A DNA stretch of 64,000 nucleotides from Helicobacter sp. 12S02634-8 (GTDB taxonomy: Bacteria > Campylobacterota > Campylobacteria > Campylobacterales > Helicobacteraceae), in NCBI RefSeq assembly GCF_002272865.1, contig NZ_MLAP01000002.1, forward strand, positions 124,001 through 188,000, read 5' to 3'. The position numbers were made by a program, and so were the translations under genes. Position 1 is the stretch's first letter. Every line of letters starts with the position of its first letter. The notes under the pieces are model-generated. The model ran no database searches. It saw only the letters and a program-made list of their open reading frames with translations, and was not told where the DNA came from. Shown piece after piece: positions 1 through 10,400 of the stretch.

Positions 1-1565
1 CTTCTTCGATTGCGACATTACTCAAGCATTCAGGCTATCAGGTGTCTATTTTAAAAATCGATCCCTATATCAATGTAGATCCGGGCACAATGAGTCCTTT
101 AGAGCACGGGGAAGTGTTTGTGACTTTTGATGGAGCAGAAACAGACCTAGACATCGGGCATTATGAGAGATTCTTGAATAAAGATTTTTCCAAGCAAAAC
201 AACTTCACAACAGGGCAAATCTACCTCTCTGTAATCGAAAACGAACGCCACGGCAAATATCTAGGCAAAACAATCCAAATTGTCCCACATATCGTCGATG
301 AAATCAAAAGCAGAATCCACCTCGCAGGAGTAGGCAGCGACTTTTTGGTCGTAGAGCTAGGGGGCACTGTGGGGGATATGGAGGGTATGCCTTATTTAGA
401 AGCAATGCGGCAGATGAAACACGAGCTCGGGGGCGATCTTGTCATCAGTATCCATGTGACCTTAATCCCCCTTATCAAGGCAGCCGGAGAGCTTAAGACC
501 AAGCCCACGCAGCATTCTGTCCAAGAACTCAGACGCATTGGCATTTCCCCACAAATTATTCTAGCTCGCTGCGAAAAACCCTTAAGCAAGGAGCTCAAAA
601 GAAAGCTTGCGTTAAGTTGTGATGTCGATGATGATAGCGTGATTGTTGCTGAAGATGCTGAAAGTATCTACAAATGCCCCCTGAATTTCCTCAAAGAAGA
701 TATTCTCACGCCCATTGCTCGACGTTTCAAGCTCAAAGAACTCCAGCCCAAAATGGATCAATGGGATATGCTAGTCAAAAAAATCATTTCCCCCAAAGAC
801 TCTATCACCATTGGCTTTGTCGGTAAATATTTGAGCCTCAAAGAATCCTATAAATCCCTCACAGAAGCCCTCACACACGCAGGTGCTAACACAGATACGC
901 GCGTGCATATCAAATGGATAGATAGCGAAAATCTCTCTGAGCAAACGCTCTCAAGCCTTGAAGATGTGGATGGGATTTTGATTCCTGGTGGGTTTGGTGA
1001 GCGGGGTGTGCAAGGAAAGATAAAAGCCATTAGCTATGCACGTCAAAATAAAATCCCTTTTTTAGGTATCTGTCTGGGTATGCAGCTATCTATCATTGAA
1101 TTTGCCCAAAATGTCTTGGGCTTACAAGATGCTAACTCGACAGAATTCTGTCCTGATACTCCCAACCCCATTATCTACCTCATCGAAGATTTTATCGATC
1201 AGCAAGGCAAAGAACAAATCCGCACACACCAATCCCCAATGGGTGGGACCATGCGACTGGGCGAATATCTGTGCGCTATCAAGCCAAAGACCAAACTAGC
1301 CCACGCTTACAACAATGCGCCCACTATCAAAGAACGGCACCGGCACCGCTATGAAGCCAACCCCAAATACAAAGAACTGCTAGAATCACACGGAATGATT
1401 ATCAGCGGAGAGTCTTCAAATGGGCTGATAGAGGCTATAGAGCTTGAAACGCACCCGTTTTTTATCGGCGTGCAATTCCACCCTGAATTCACCTCAAGAC
1501 TCCAAAATCCCAACCCCATTATCTTAGAATTTGTCAAAAAATCTTTGGAATTCCAAGCGCGATGA
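1..1565 (+). CDS. pyrG: CTP synthase (5' end outside window)
   Basis: CTP synthase makes CTP from UTP, ATP and glutamine in the last step of pyrimidine nucleotide synthesis in the cytoplasm. The frame is open from base 3 with residues typical of the family's P-loop region ([14 protein letters not shown]) running into [15 protein letters not shown], so the start codon lies before the window; the first GTG at 42 is an internal valine. The N-terminal synthetase part is followed by a class I glutamine amidotransferase domain, with the nucleophile elbow GICLGMQ and the C-terminal FHPEF catalytic His/Glu. Only the first few dozen residues are missing. The stop overlaps the recJ start (ATGA), so the two genes are probably cotranscribed. 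Confidence 0.97.
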   Translation, partial: SSIATLLKHSGYQVSILKIDPYINVDPGTMSPLEHGEVFVTFDGAETDLDIGHYERFLNKDFSKQNNFTTGQIYLSVIENERHGKYLGKTIQIVPHIVDEIKSRIHLAGVGSDFLVVELGGTVGDMEGMPYLEAMRQMKHELGGDLVISIHVTLIPLIKAAGELKTKPTQHSVQELRRIGISPQIILARCEKPLSKELKRKLALSCDVDDDSVIVAEDAESIYKCPLNFLKEDILTPIARRFKLKELQPKMDQWDMLVKKIISPKDSITIGFVGKYLSLKESYKSLTEALTHAGANTDTRVHIKWIDSENLSEQTLSSLEDVDGILIPGGFGERGVQGKIKAISYARQNKIPFLGICLGMQLSIIEFAQNVLGLQDANSTEFCPDTPNPIIYLIEDFIDQQGKEQIRTHQSPMGGTMRLGEYLCAIKPKTKLAHAYNNAPTIKERHRHRYEANPKYKELLESHGMIISGESSNGLIEAIELETHPFFIGVQFHPEFTSRLQNPNPIILEFVKKSLEFQAR

Positions 1566-3127
1566 ATCCCCTAAAAAAAGCCGAAATCACAAAAATACTC
1601 ACAAATAGATTTGCTGATGATCCCTTCACCTCCATCAAGCAGCTCCCCCACCCCCATCAGCTCAAAGACGCCCAAAAGGCCGCTCGATTGATTGCAGCAG
1701 CAATCCAAAACAATCAAAACATATTAGTCGTGGGGGATTATGATGTCGATGGGGTCACCTCTTGTGTGATTATGGAAAAATTTTTCCATCTCATCAGCTA
1801 CCAAAATGCTCGCTATATCATTCCCAATCGCTTCAGTGATGGCTATGGAATCAATCCCTTGATTGTAGAAAAAAATCCTGCTGATCTCATCATCACCGTT
1901 GATAATGGTATCAGTGCGTTTGAAACAGGAGAATATTGCAAACAAAATGGTATCACGCTCATCATCACCGACCACCACACCATCAAAGACGCCCTCCCTA
2001 CTGCTGATGCTATCATCAATCCCCAACAAACAGACTGCCCTTTCCCTCAAAAAGAAATCTGTGGAGCAAGCTTGGCTTGGTATCTATGCAATGCTATCAA
2101 GCTAGAAATGGGGCTATCGATCCAGCTTATAGGCTTGCTTGATCTTGTCAGTATCGCTACTATCGCTGATATGATGCCCCTCAAAGCAGTCAATAAACTC
2201 CTTGTCAAAGCTGGACTCAAGCAATTCATTACCTCCAACGCCCCTGCAAACACCATACTCAAAAGCCATCTGAAATCAACCCATATCACCGCTCAAGATA
2301 TTGCCTTTTCCATCGCTCCACTCATCAATAGTGCAGGTCGTATGCGTGATGGAGACATAGCAGCAAAGTTCTTGCTAAGCACAGACCTAGCCCAAGCCCA
2401 AGCCCATTATCAAACCTTAAGCACACTCAATCAAGCACGCAAAAATACCACACAAGAGATTTTACAATCAGCCCAAAAGTCCCTTCTGATAGGAGAAAAC
2501 TGCGTCATAGCCCATGGGACACACTGGCATGAGGGCGTGCTAGGGATTGTCGCGGCCAACTTGAGTGCACTCTATCAAAGACCTGCAATTGTGCTGAGTC
2601 AAAAAGACAACACGTTCAAAGGGAGTGCAAGGAGTTATGGCGATACCAATCTGATAGAAGCTATCAAAATGCAAGCAGGATTTCTCACACGATTTGGAGG
2701 GCATGCGCAAGCAGTGGGATTGGAGCTAGAGAAAGAAAATCTTGAGCCATTTTTTGCTAGCTTACAAAACACTCCAATGCCTAAAATCTCCCAAATCAGC
2801 ACAGAAGAGATTCTAGGGGTCTTGGATTTAGCTGATATTGACACAGAGTTGCTTGAAATCTTAGAACATTTTGAGCCCTATGGTCAAGGCAACCCCCAAC
2901 CAAGCTTTTCATGCCATCAGCTCAAAGTCACAGCCACTAAGACTTTCAAATCTCTCCACCAGCAATTAGAGCTAAGCTCAACGTCTTGGAAACAAAAGGC
3001 AATGTTGTTTTTTTGCAAGGAATTTTATCAAACCAATGACGCTGTGGATATTAGTTTCTATCTCCAAAGAGAGCCCGATAACTCCCCGCTCATGGTCTTA
3101 AAAACCATCACAAAATGCCCTTTGTAA
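1562..3127 (+). CDS. recJ: Single-stranded-DNA-specific exonuclease RecJ
   Basis: RecJ degrades single-stranded DNA 5' to 3' during recombinational and mismatch repair. The 521-residue protein has the DHH phosphoesterase motifs: [10 protein letters not shown] near residue 58, a DNGI motif, the defining ITDHHT motif, and a DHHA1 segment with [10 protein letters not shown] near residue 380. A C-terminal OB-like part contains [11 protein letters not shown]. The length is close to that of other Campylobacterota RecJ proteins. The ATG start overlaps the pyrG stop by 4 nt. The 3' end overlaps the following pseudouridine synthase by 13 nt, which suggests translational coupling. Confidence 0.96.
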   Translation: MNPLKKAEITKILTNRFADDPFTSIKQLPHPHQLKDAQKAARLIAAAIQNNQNILVVGDYDVDGVTSCVIMEKFFHLISYQNARYIIPNRFSDGYGINPLIVEKNPADLIITVDNGISAFETGEYCKQNGITLIITDHHTIKDALPTADAIINPQQTDCPFPQKEICGASLAWYLCNAIKLEMGLSIQLIGLLDLVSIATIADMMPLKAVNKLLVKAGLKQFITSNAPANTILKSHLKSTHITAQDIAFSIAPLINSAGRMRDGDIAAKFLLSTDLAQAQAHYQTLSTLNQARKNTTQEILQSAQKSLLIGENCVIAHGTHWHEGVLGIVAANLSALYQRPAIVLSQKDNTFKGSARSYGDTNLIEAIKMQAGFLTRFGGHAQAVGLELEKENLEPFFASLQNTPMPKISQISTEEILGVLDLADIDTELLEILEHFEPYGQGNPQPSFSCHQLKVTATKTFKSLHQQLELSSTSWKQKAMLFFCKEFYQTNDAVDISFYLQREPDNSPLMVLKTITKCPL

Positions 3128-4020
3128 CTAAAAAATTTTTTCTGTCTGCGCCCAAAAAGGCTTTTTTGTTTGTGATGGAAACGCTCAATTGCTCCCAAAA
3201 AGAAGCCCAAAAACATCTAGACAAACAACGTTTGCTCCAAAACAATACCCCCGTCCATAAATCCCAAACCATAGTCGGTGAGGCCACACTCACTTATTTC
3301 AAGCCCCAAAGTATCGCACAAAGCCCGCTATGGATCACGCCATATTTTGCTGTCTATGACAAGCCCCCAAAAATGCTTATCCACCCCAAGGGATATTTTT
3401 TGCATTTGAGTCTGATTGATGGTATCAAATCAGATTTTGGCAAAGAAGCAAACCCTGTCCATCGGCTTGATTATGAAACAAGCGGGCTTGTAGTCATCAG
3501 CAAAAGCAAGCAGCACGAAGCCCCACTCAAAGAGCTTTTTGCCAAACAAAAAGTTCATAAGCAATACATTGCCCTTGTAAAAGGGCATATACGCTCCCCT
3601 CAAGAAATCAACCTACCCATCTGCATACCCAGCAAATCTGATAAATACACAGACTTAGGTATCCGCTGCAAAGTATCTGCTCAAGGCAAGCCCTCCATCA
3701 CCCAAATCACACCGATCCATTACGACAAAGCACGCAATGCCACGCTACTGCAAGTGACCCCACTCACAGGGCGCACCCATCAAATCAGAGTCCATCTGAG
3801 TCATATCGGTCATCAAATCATCGGGGATTCTCTCTATGGAGTAGAAGACAGAGTAGCTAGGGGCTATCTGGCATCAAAATCAAACAATAACGATACAAGT
3901 CCAATTCTGATGCTCCACGCCCAAAGCCTAAAGTTTTGCTACAAAAATATCCATTATCACATCAAAAGCCATCAAAACTTAAATGCAAAGTTCAAGACTC
4001 GCTTCATAGAATCTTTTTGA
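3115..4020 (+). CDS. RluA-family pseudouridine synthase
   Basis: This enzyme should convert specific uridines in rRNA or tRNA to pseudouridine. The catalytic motif HRLDYETSGLVVIS, with its nucleophilic aspartate, is seen near residue 117, and the family motif GRTHQIRVHLSHIGHQIIGD lies in the C-terminal third. The first 60 residues look like a small S4-type RNA-binding part (QKEAQKHLDKQRLLQNN). The 301-residue length fits the RluA/RluC/RluD family, but which of these it is cannot be decided from sequence. The gene starts inside the end of recJ, and its 3' end overlaps the convergent thioredoxin gene by 17 nt. Confidence 0.92.
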   Translation: MPFVTKKFFLSAPKKAFLFVMETLNCSQKEAQKHLDKQRLLQNNTPVHKSQTIVGEATLTYFKPQSIAQSPLWITPYFAVYDKPPKMLIHPKGYFLHLSLIDGIKSDFGKEANPVHRLDYETSGLVVISKSKQHEAPLKELFAKQKVHKQYIALVKGHIRSPQEINLPICIPSKSDKYTDLGIRCKVSAQGKPSITQITPIHYDKARNATLLQVTPLTGRTHQIRVHLSHIGHQIIGDSLYGVEDRVARGYLASKSNNNDTSPILMLHAQSLKFCYKNIHYHIKSHQNLNAKFKTRFIESF

Positions 4021-4315
4021 GTTCAGTTTCTATCGGAAGTCTGTTATCAGGCTCCACAAGTCGCTCACCGAGCTCTTTGCCATTTTTGAAAAACATCAAA
4101 GTAGGGATTCTGCGCACTCCTAGCTCATCTTTGAGCGCTTCTTGTTCATCAATATTGACTTTGAAAATCTTCACTTTGCCCTCATATTCTTTAGCCAAAG
4201 CGTTCATAATGGGCTCTATCCTGCGGCAATCAGGACACCAATCAGCACCAAAATCCACAACAACTGCACCTGTTTTTATCTCACTCTCAAACTGAGCACG
4301 ATCGATCTTTACCAT
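4004..4315 (-). CDS. Thioredoxin-family protein with CPDC active site
   Basis: A small 103-residue thioredoxin-fold protein, probably a cytoplasmic thiol-disulphide reductant. The active site reads WCPDC instead of the classical WCGPC, so this is a second, atypical thioredoxin type such as the Trx2 class of Helicobacter; the cis-proline loop is RRIPTLMFF. The ATG at 4315 was chosen over a longer upstream frame because AAGGAG precedes it and the thioredoxin fold starts there. It lies 10 nt downstream of the YeiH-type exporter gene, so the two are probably cotranscribed. The unusual CPDC motif may shift the redox potential, which is inference. Confidence 0.9.
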   Translation of the reverse strand: MVKIDRAQFESEIKTGAVVVDFGADWCPDCRRIEPIMNALAKEYEGKVKIFKVNIDEQEALKDELGVRRIPTLMFFKNGKELGERLVEPDNRLPIETELKKIL

Positions 4316-4325
4316 AAAATCTCCT

Positions 4326-5375
4326 TCAAATAAAAAATTTAACCAACAAAAATCCACCCCCTGCTAGAATAGCAAATAATATCAATGCTAGTGTAAATGC
4401 CTTGCCCCCAGAACTGATGAACTTGTTTAAATCCACTTGCAAGCCAAGGGCTACCATCGCAAACACCAAACAAACATTGCAAACATACCTGAGTGCAGCA
4501 ACTACAGACTCTAAAGTATCTGCTGCAATCCAATCCCCAAAAATCCTAGACATATACGAGTGGAACAAAACCACAGCTAAAAAACCAAAGGCAAACCAAG
4601 GCACTTGAAGCCGCTTACGCCCACCCATATGGGAATCGTGTGATACCACATAAGACACGACCAACAACAAAGGCACAAGCAAAATCACACGAATCATTTT
4701 AATCGTGACAGCCACGCTCTCTGCTTCAGGAGAGATCGCACTTGCTGCACCTGCGACATTAGCGACTTCATGCAAGGTCGCCCCGATATATATCCCCTCG
4801 TTGATAGGAAGCAAGGGAATCACACCGATATGATAGAGTATGGGGTATAAAAACATAGCAATGATCCCAAAAATCACAACAGTCCCTACAGCAATGACCC
4901 CTTTATAAGGCTCTGATTTGATCGCAGATTCGAGCGCAAGCACTGCAGCAGCTCCACACACAGCACTCCCACAACTCACCAGCATTGAAGTATCCCTATC
5001 AAGCCCCATTTTCATACCGATATAAGTCCCTAGAGTAAAAATCACTGCCACAACAACAAAAGCAATCACCACAGGAGCAGCCCCTAAGCTTGTGATTTCG
5101 TTCAAAGTAACATTGAATCCATAGAGGATAATGCCTAAACGCAAAAGCTTTTTAGCACTAAAATTCACTCCATTTTGTGTGAAACTTTTTGAGTGTTTGA
5201 AGATAGAAGAAGCCAAAGTGCCTATAATCACGCCTATAAGCAAGGGCGAGAGGTGCAAAGACACCATCAGATCCATACGCGCAAAATACAAAGCAGAAAA
5301 TGAGATGACTGCGACAAGCACCAAGCCATTAAAATAACTGCTAAAGGCTTTTTGGGGACTTTGGGGTTGTGTCAT
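4326..5375 (-). CDS. YeiH/UPF0324-family membrane protein (putative sulfate exporter)
   Basis: A 349-residue integral membrane protein with about ten hydrophobic segments. It belongs to the YeiH (UPF0324, Cons_hypoth698) family, often annotated as a putative sulfate exporter, although the substrate is not established. Family-like stretches seen are LRLGIILYGFNVTL, SCGSAVCGAAAVLA and GATLHEVANVAGAA, the last being the conserved H-E-V-A-N-V-A-G signature. The ATG at 5375 follows a weak purine stretch. A TATAAAAT box lies about 30 nt upstream. It is the first gene of a two-gene unit with the thioredoxin. Confidence 0.88.
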   Translation of the reverse strand: MTQPQSPQKAFSSYFNGLVLVAVISFSALYFARMDLMVSLHLSPLLIGVIIGTLASSIFKHSKSFTQNGVNFSAKKLLRLGIILYGFNVTLNEITSLGAAPVVIAFVVVAVIFTLGTYIGMKMGLDRDTSMLVSCGSAVCGAAAVLALESAIKSEPYKGVIAVGTVVIFGIIAMFLYPILYHIGVIPLLPINEGIYIGATLHEVANVAGAASAISPEAESVAVTIKMIRVILLVPLLLVVSYVVSHDSHMGGRKRLQVPWFAFGFLAVVLFHSYMSRIFGDWIAADTLESVVAALRYVCNVCLVFAMVALGLQVDLNKFISSGGKAFTLALILFAILAGGGFLLVKFFI

Positions 5376-5403
5376 TGGAGTGCCTTTTTAAAAAATTCAA
5401 TCT

Positions 5404-5411
5404 ATTTTATA
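5404..5411 (-). promoter_or_regulatory. Probable -10 box for the YeiH-type gene
   Basis: On the minus strand this reads TATAAAAT, about 29 nt upstream of the start codon at 5375. It matches the -10 element of sigma-70 promoters in Campylobacterota, which often lack a clear -35 box. Based on pattern only. Confidence 0.4.
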
Positions 5412-5596
5412 ACTACCCATAATAAAACAACCTTAAATCCAAGCCCATAGCAAACACTTGTCAAGCTCCCCCAAAAAAAATAAGGCACAAATAAGCCTCC
5501 ACACAAGCCATAAGAAAATCATAAGAAAGCCATAAGCCAACTCATGCAACCAATTTGCTAAGCCAACCACGCAGCTACCCCATACAGCCAATTTGC

Positions 5597-5615
5597 AAAA
5601 AAAAGGGGGGGGGGG
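5597..5615. repeat. Homopolymer tract A8 followed by G11
   Basis: Eight A residues followed directly by eleven G residues on the plus strand. Poly-G/poly-C tracts of this length change length by slipped-strand mispairing in Helicobacter and Campylobacter and usually mark phase-variable genes. No intact open frame clearly depends on it here. Confidence 0.9.
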
Positions 5616-5788
5616 ATAACAAACGACCCCCACGCCTTTATGCTTACGCAGCCAACTCACTGAGCTAGCCAACTCACGCAACAAACTTGCAAGGGGCAAT
5701 AACCCCTCTAAATCCCTCAAATCTCTTTGAACCCTCCCCTTTTTTTGAGTTCATTTAGCCTTTAGCACAATGGCTATTTTAAGAGAAT

Positions 5789-6658
5789 TTATTTTGATGG
5801 ATTGTGCTGGGCTTTTGCGTTTGATTTTTTATCTGTTTTTTGGTGGGATTTTTGATTGGTTTGTTTAGTTTGTAGATGTGCTTGGATATTTTGATAGTTC
5901 GAGCAAGCATCTTGCGCGCCTAGCTTGCACCCCTTGTCAAAATATGTCAATGCTGCGTTGATATCTTGATGGGTTTGCTTGCCCTCTGCATACAAAAATC
6001 CGACATTAGAGCAAGATTGTGCGACGCCCAAATCACAGGCTCTTTTTGCATATGCAATTGTATTTTGGATATCTTGATATTTGTTGAAATACAAATCGCT
6101 TGCATTAAAGCACCCTGCTCCATTGCCAAGCTCGCAAGCCTTCTGACACAATGGCAAGGCACGATCCCCTTGTGCATCATCTTTATAATACGCACAGCCA
6201 TCATTACAGCCATAGACATTATTCAGACTGCAAGCTTGAGAAAACATACTCGCTGCGTGGTCAAGATCCTGATCGACCCCCTCAGCATTTTTATACATCA
6301 CGCCAATACTATAGCAAGATTGTCCAAAGCCTTTTTCACAAGATGTTTCAAAATTTTGCATTGCTTTTTTATAGCTTTTGTTATCCCGATCGATCACGCC
6401 CAGATTATAGCAGCCAGTTGGATTGCCCCCTTGGCAAGACTTTTCAAACAAGCTTTTAGCCCCGCTCATATCCTTTTTGACCTCTTGACCCAAAGCATAT
6501 TTCACGCCCAAGTTCGCACAACTCTCCAAATCCCCTGCAGCACAATTTGTCTTCAGTGTCCGCACCTCTTGTGTATCGCTCTCATTGATTTTGGTCGGAT
6601 CACTGCAACCATAAAACAATACACCCAATATCAATGACACAAAAACTAATTTCTTCAT
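5789..6658 (-). CDS. Sel1-repeat, cysteine-rich lipoprotein (Hcp-like)
   Basis: A 289-residue secreted protein. The N-terminus MKKLVFVSLILGVLFYGCSD is a signal peptide with a probable lipoprotein cysteine at residue 18. The body is built of Sel1-like/TPR-like repeats, seven of which contain a C-x7-C pair (for example CQGGNPTGC and CDLGVAQSC). This is the signature of the Helicobacter cysteine-rich proteins (Hcp), whose repeats are each locked by a disulphide. Some Hcp proteins bind penicillin weakly or stimulate immune cells; what this one does is unknown. The C-terminus is Lys/Gln-rich. The ATG at 6658 was preferred to a frame extended by 14 codons because it begins the signal peptide and follows AAAGGTAAG. 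A TATAAT box lies 34 nt upstream. Confidence 0.88.
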   Translation of the reverse strand: MKKLVFVSLILGVLFYGCSDPTKINESDTQEVRTLKTNCAAGDLESCANLGVKYALGQEVKKDMSGAKSLFEKSCQGGNPTGCYNLGVIDRDNKSYKKAMQNFETSCEKGFGQSCYSIGVMYKNAEGVDQDLDHAASMFSQACSLNNVYGCNDGCAYYKDDAQGDRALPLCQKACELGNGAGCFNASDLYFNKYQDIQNTIAYAKRACDLGVAQSCSNVGFLYAEGKQTHQDINAALTYFDKGCKLGAQDACSNYQNIQAHLQTKQTNQKSHQKTDKKSNAKAQHNPSK

Positions 6659-6691
6659 ATTCTTACCTTTTATTGATGACTTTAGCGGGAG

Positions 6692-6697
6692 ATTATA
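6692..6697 (-). promoter_or_regulatory. TATAAT -10 box upstream of the Sel1 lipoprotein
   Basis: A perfect TATAAT on the minus strand, preceded by a T-rich stretch. It lies about 34 nt upstream of the ATG at 6658, as expected for a sigma-70 promoter in this group. Confidence 0.6.
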
Positions 6698-6723
6698 CAA
6701 ATTTTTTGCTTATAGTAAACTAT

Positions 6724-7479
6724 TCAGCCCTCTAGCATGAATTGATGCAAGACCTTGTATTCTTCCTTGTTTAAAAACCTCATTTTCCCCACAGGCAAGG
6801 CATTTAGACAAATCCACCCATAACGAATCCTACGTAAATCCAACACATGGCTTTTAAAATGCGCAAAAAATCGCCGCAACTCTCTATTTTTGCCCTCTGT
6901 GATGGATATTTTTAGTTTAGAAAAGTGGCTATCGTTTTTGATGATTTCATATTTGCTAAAAGGAGCAAAGGCCATTTGTTTGATTTTGCTTTTAGGGTGT
7001 GCGCCCGCAATTGCGTCTTCAAGATAAATGCCTTTTTCCATCGCTTCAATCATCTCTGCACTCACTCTCCCCTCAATTTTGATGATATATTCGCGCTCTA
7101 GGGCACTTTCCATCAATTTTTGGGCTACCTTTTTGCTATCGCTCAGCACAAGCACCCCCTCAGACGCAAAGTCCAACCTCCCCACACTGACAAAAGAAGC
7201 ATACTTTTCCCCCAAAGAATCATAAACCACCCTCCGATTTCTGTCATCTTTTTTACTGACAATTTCACCTTTTGGCTTATGATAGACAATCACGGTATAA
7301 AGCTCGCTTTTTTGGGGCTTGATATATCTGCCATCGATAAAAACGCGCTGCCCCTCTTTGAGCTGGGTCTGAAAGTCTGCCTTTGTCTTTTCGACATTAA
7401 CGCGCCCTTGAGCGATGAGCCCATCGGCTTCTCTGCGGGAATACTTAGTGTGGTGGGAAATGAATTGATTGAGTCGCAT
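6724..7479 (-). CDS. RsuA/RluB-family pseudouridine synthase
   Basis: Predicted to isomerise a uridine in ribosomal RNA to pseudouridine. The N-terminus is an S4 RNA-binding domain (MRLNQFISHHTKYSRREAD). The catalytic domain carries the family motif VGRLDFASEGVLVLSD near residue 108, with the aspartate nucleophile. At 251 residues it fits the RluB/RsuA/RluE/RluF group, and the exact target cannot be read from sequence. A GTG one codon upstream would give a longer form, but the ATG at 7479 overlaps the dnaE stop by 1 nt (TGATG), which points to coupled translation after dnaE. Confidence 0.92.
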   Translation of the reverse strand: MRLNQFISHHTKYSRREADGLIAQGRVNVEKTKADFQTQLKEGQRVFIDGRYIKPQKSELYTVIVYHKPKGEIVSKKDDRNRRVVYDSLGEKYASFVSVGRLDFASEGVLVLSDSKKVAQKLMESALEREYIIKIEGRVSAEMIEAMEKGIYLEDAIAGAHPKSKIKQMAFAPFSKYEIIKNDSHFSKLKISITEGKNRELRRFFAHFKSHVLDLRRIRYGWICLNALPVGKMRFLNKEEYKVLHQFMLEG

Positions 7480-10400
7480 CACGCATCAATCCACTCTAAA
7501 TTGCCAAAATTCTCTTTGATTTGGCTGCATACCCTCAGATTACTCACAAACATATATTGATAATCTGTATCTTTTATCACCACTCGCAGCTCCCTTGTGC
7601 CTGTAAATTTCTCTGCTTCAGCCTTGAGCTTTGCAAAAAAGGCGCTATCAGTGTTCTTTTCTAATACCAAAGTCAAAGGGCAAGTCGCATCACTAAAGTC
7701 TTTGGAATTGATATCAAGGGGAATGATTGCATCTGAGGGATCCAAGTCTTCTTCGGGGGTTTTATATTTGAGCTTGACTTTTTGCTCCTTTGCCTCTTCT
7801 AAGCCCATGATCTCTAGCAAGCGAAACTGCACTTTTTCGCGGTCTTCTTCGACTTTGCACTTAAATACGAGAGGACAAGAGAGGTCAAATGCCTCGAGTG
7901 CGTGGAGATGTTTTTCAAAAAGCATCAAATCAATCTTGCTATAAAGATCCAAAATATCTGCTACGCCATAGGATTTGCCCTTTTTGCTATTCTTTTTTTG
8001 GATACCCAAAACCATACCAACAAGCAAGACATTGGACCCAATCTCTAGCTCTGTCAATTCTGTGCTCTTAGCCACGCCCTTGATGGCTTTGATTTCTTTT
8101 TGGAAGGCATCAAGAGGGTGCCCTGAAATATAAAACCCTAGGCATTCATATTCATAATCAATCAGAGTCTTTGCGTCATATTCTGGGATTTCTTTGATAT
8201 CTAAATGCACTGCTTGCATTTCTTCTTGATTGCTAGCAAACAAAGACCCCTCTAAAGTCTTTTTGAAATGGTCTTTTGCCCTGCCTACTTCACAGATCAC
8301 ATCAATATGTTGGAGCATACTTGCCCTGCTATAGCCCAGCCCATCAAGGCTGCCTGATTTAATGAGGGGCTCTAAAATCCTTTTAGTCAGCTTGCTAAAA
8401 TCCACTCGAGAGATAAAATCCTCTAAACTCTTAAATGCCCCCTTGCTCTCTCTAGTTTCGATAATATTTCTTAAAGGCCCCTCGCCTGCCCCCTTGATCG
8501 CACTCAAACCAAAAATAATTTTTTTAACCCCTCTGCCCTCTTTGTCTATAAAATCCCCCACGCCAAAGTCCAAATCTGAAGTATTCACATGCGGAGGGAG
8601 GAGCTCGATACCTAGAGTTTTGACCTCATCGATATATTTTGCTACTGCATCGATTTTATCAGATTCACTCGTTAGCATTGCTGCCATAAACTCAGCTTCA
8701 TAATAAGTCTTGAGATAAGCTGTCTGAAATGTCACCATCGCATAAGCAGCTGAATGGGATTTATTGAAGCCATAACCAGCAAATTTAACAATCAGCTCCC
8801 AAAGCTCTTCAGCCTTTTGCTTATCAAATCCTTTCTTCAAAGCACCATTGGCAAATTTTGCCTTATTATCACTCATGGCTTGTGCGTCCTTTTTCCCCAT
8901 TGCCCGACGAATCAAATCAGCCTCGCCCAAAGAAAAGCCCCCAATGGTTTGGACAATCTGCATGACTTGTTCTTGATAGACAATCGTGCCATATGTGGGT
9001 TTTAAAATTGGCTCTAATTCAGAAAACGCATAAGTGATAGGCTCTAAGCCGTGCTTACGACTGACAAAATCATCAACCATACCTGATTCCATCGGGCCTG
9101 GGCGCCCTAGGGCAATGATTGCGATAATATCTTCAAAGCTTGAGGGCTTTAGGCGCTTATTGAGTCGCTGGAACATTCCTGATTCAATCTGGAATATCCC
9201 TATGGTATTCCCACTCTGTATCGTCCGATAAACTGCGGGGTCATCGGTATCAATCTGCAAAAAATCTAACTCTTTTTTATATCTTTTAGCAATGAGTTTG
9301 AGCGCATCATCAACAACTGTGAGTGTTTTGAGTCCTAAGAAGTCGAATTTAATCAAATCTACAGGTTCAAGATATTTCATCGAGTACTGCGTAAGGATCG
9401 CACCACCTGTTTTTTCACTGACATACAAAGGGGTTTTATACCACAACTCCCGCTCACTATCTACAACCAAAGCTGCGGCGTGTTTGCCTGCGTTGCGATT
9501 GAGCCCCTCTAACATCAAAGAATGCTCCCAAACTTTCTTGGCTAAAGGATTTTCTTCTATGAGTTGGGCAATCTTTGGCTCAAGCTCCCACGCCCCATCT
9601 ACCCAGCCATCTTTCCCCTCATAGCCTTGCAATGTGATACCTAGCTTATTGGGAATCAGCTTGGCCATTGCATCAGCTTCTTTATAGGGCATATCCAGCA
9701 CGCGCGCAACATCTCTGATCACGCCTTTAGCGAGCATTTTACCAAAGGTAATGACTTGGGCGACATTGTATTTGCCATATTTTTCAATCATATATTCAAT
9801 GATCTCTCCGCGTCGCCTCTGGCAAAAATCTGTATCAATATCAGGCATTGAAACCCGCTCAGGGTTCAAAAATCGCTCAAAAAGTAGGTCATATTTTAAA
9901 GGATCAATACTTGTAATCTTTAAACAAAAAGCCACCAAGCTCCCTGCAGCACTCCCTCTGCCTGGCCCTACGGGGATACCATTTTCTTTGGCGTGTCTGA
10001 TAAAGTCCCATACAATCAGCATATAACCAGGGAACTGCATACTATTGATGACTTCTATCTCTCTTTCAAGTCTATCTTTATAGGTCTGATGGAGATTTTC
10101 AGGGATAATCTGGAGTCTTTCAGCTAGCCCCTCCCTTGCTTTATGGGCAAAATAGCTCGCATCATCACTGATGGCTAACCCCTCAGCTTGTGCGTATTCT
10201 TGTGTGAATTTGAATCGTGGTGGCGTGGGGGGATTGCTATCGCTTTTGAGGTCGATTTCAAGGTTGCATTTTTGGGCGATTTCTTGTGTGTTTGCTAGGG
10301 CTTGGGGAATATCTGCAAACAATCTTTCCATTTCTTGGGGGGATTTGATATAAAATTCCTTGACAGAGTGCCTGAGTCGCTCTTGGTCATTGAGCGTCTT

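Larger units (their letters stand above)
5376..5788. other. 413-bp gap with homopolymer and short imperfect repeats, no convincing gene
   Basis: No convincing gene is seen between the YeiH-type gene and the Sel1 lipoprotein. The stretch contains A8-G11 at 5597-5615 and imperfect copies of a phrase like CCAACTCAYGCAACMAAYTTGC, seen near 5534-5556 and 5670-5692, with a related piece (CCAATTTGCA) just before the G run. A 95-codon minus frame from TTG at 5720 runs through the G run as four prolines, but it has no ribosome-binding site and no protein-like pattern. The area may be the remains of a phase-variable gene. Confidence 0.5.

Noticed and set aside
5433-5720. Minus-strand open frame of 95 codons crossing the G11 tract
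   Set aside because: It needs a TTG start without a ribosome site, has odd composition with four prolines from the G run, and shows no recognisable pattern. The tract is reported without a gene.
5966-6637. Long plus-strand frame opposite the Sel1 lipoprotein
   Set aside because: It is a shadow of the repeat-rich gene on the other strand, caused by its regular codon pattern.
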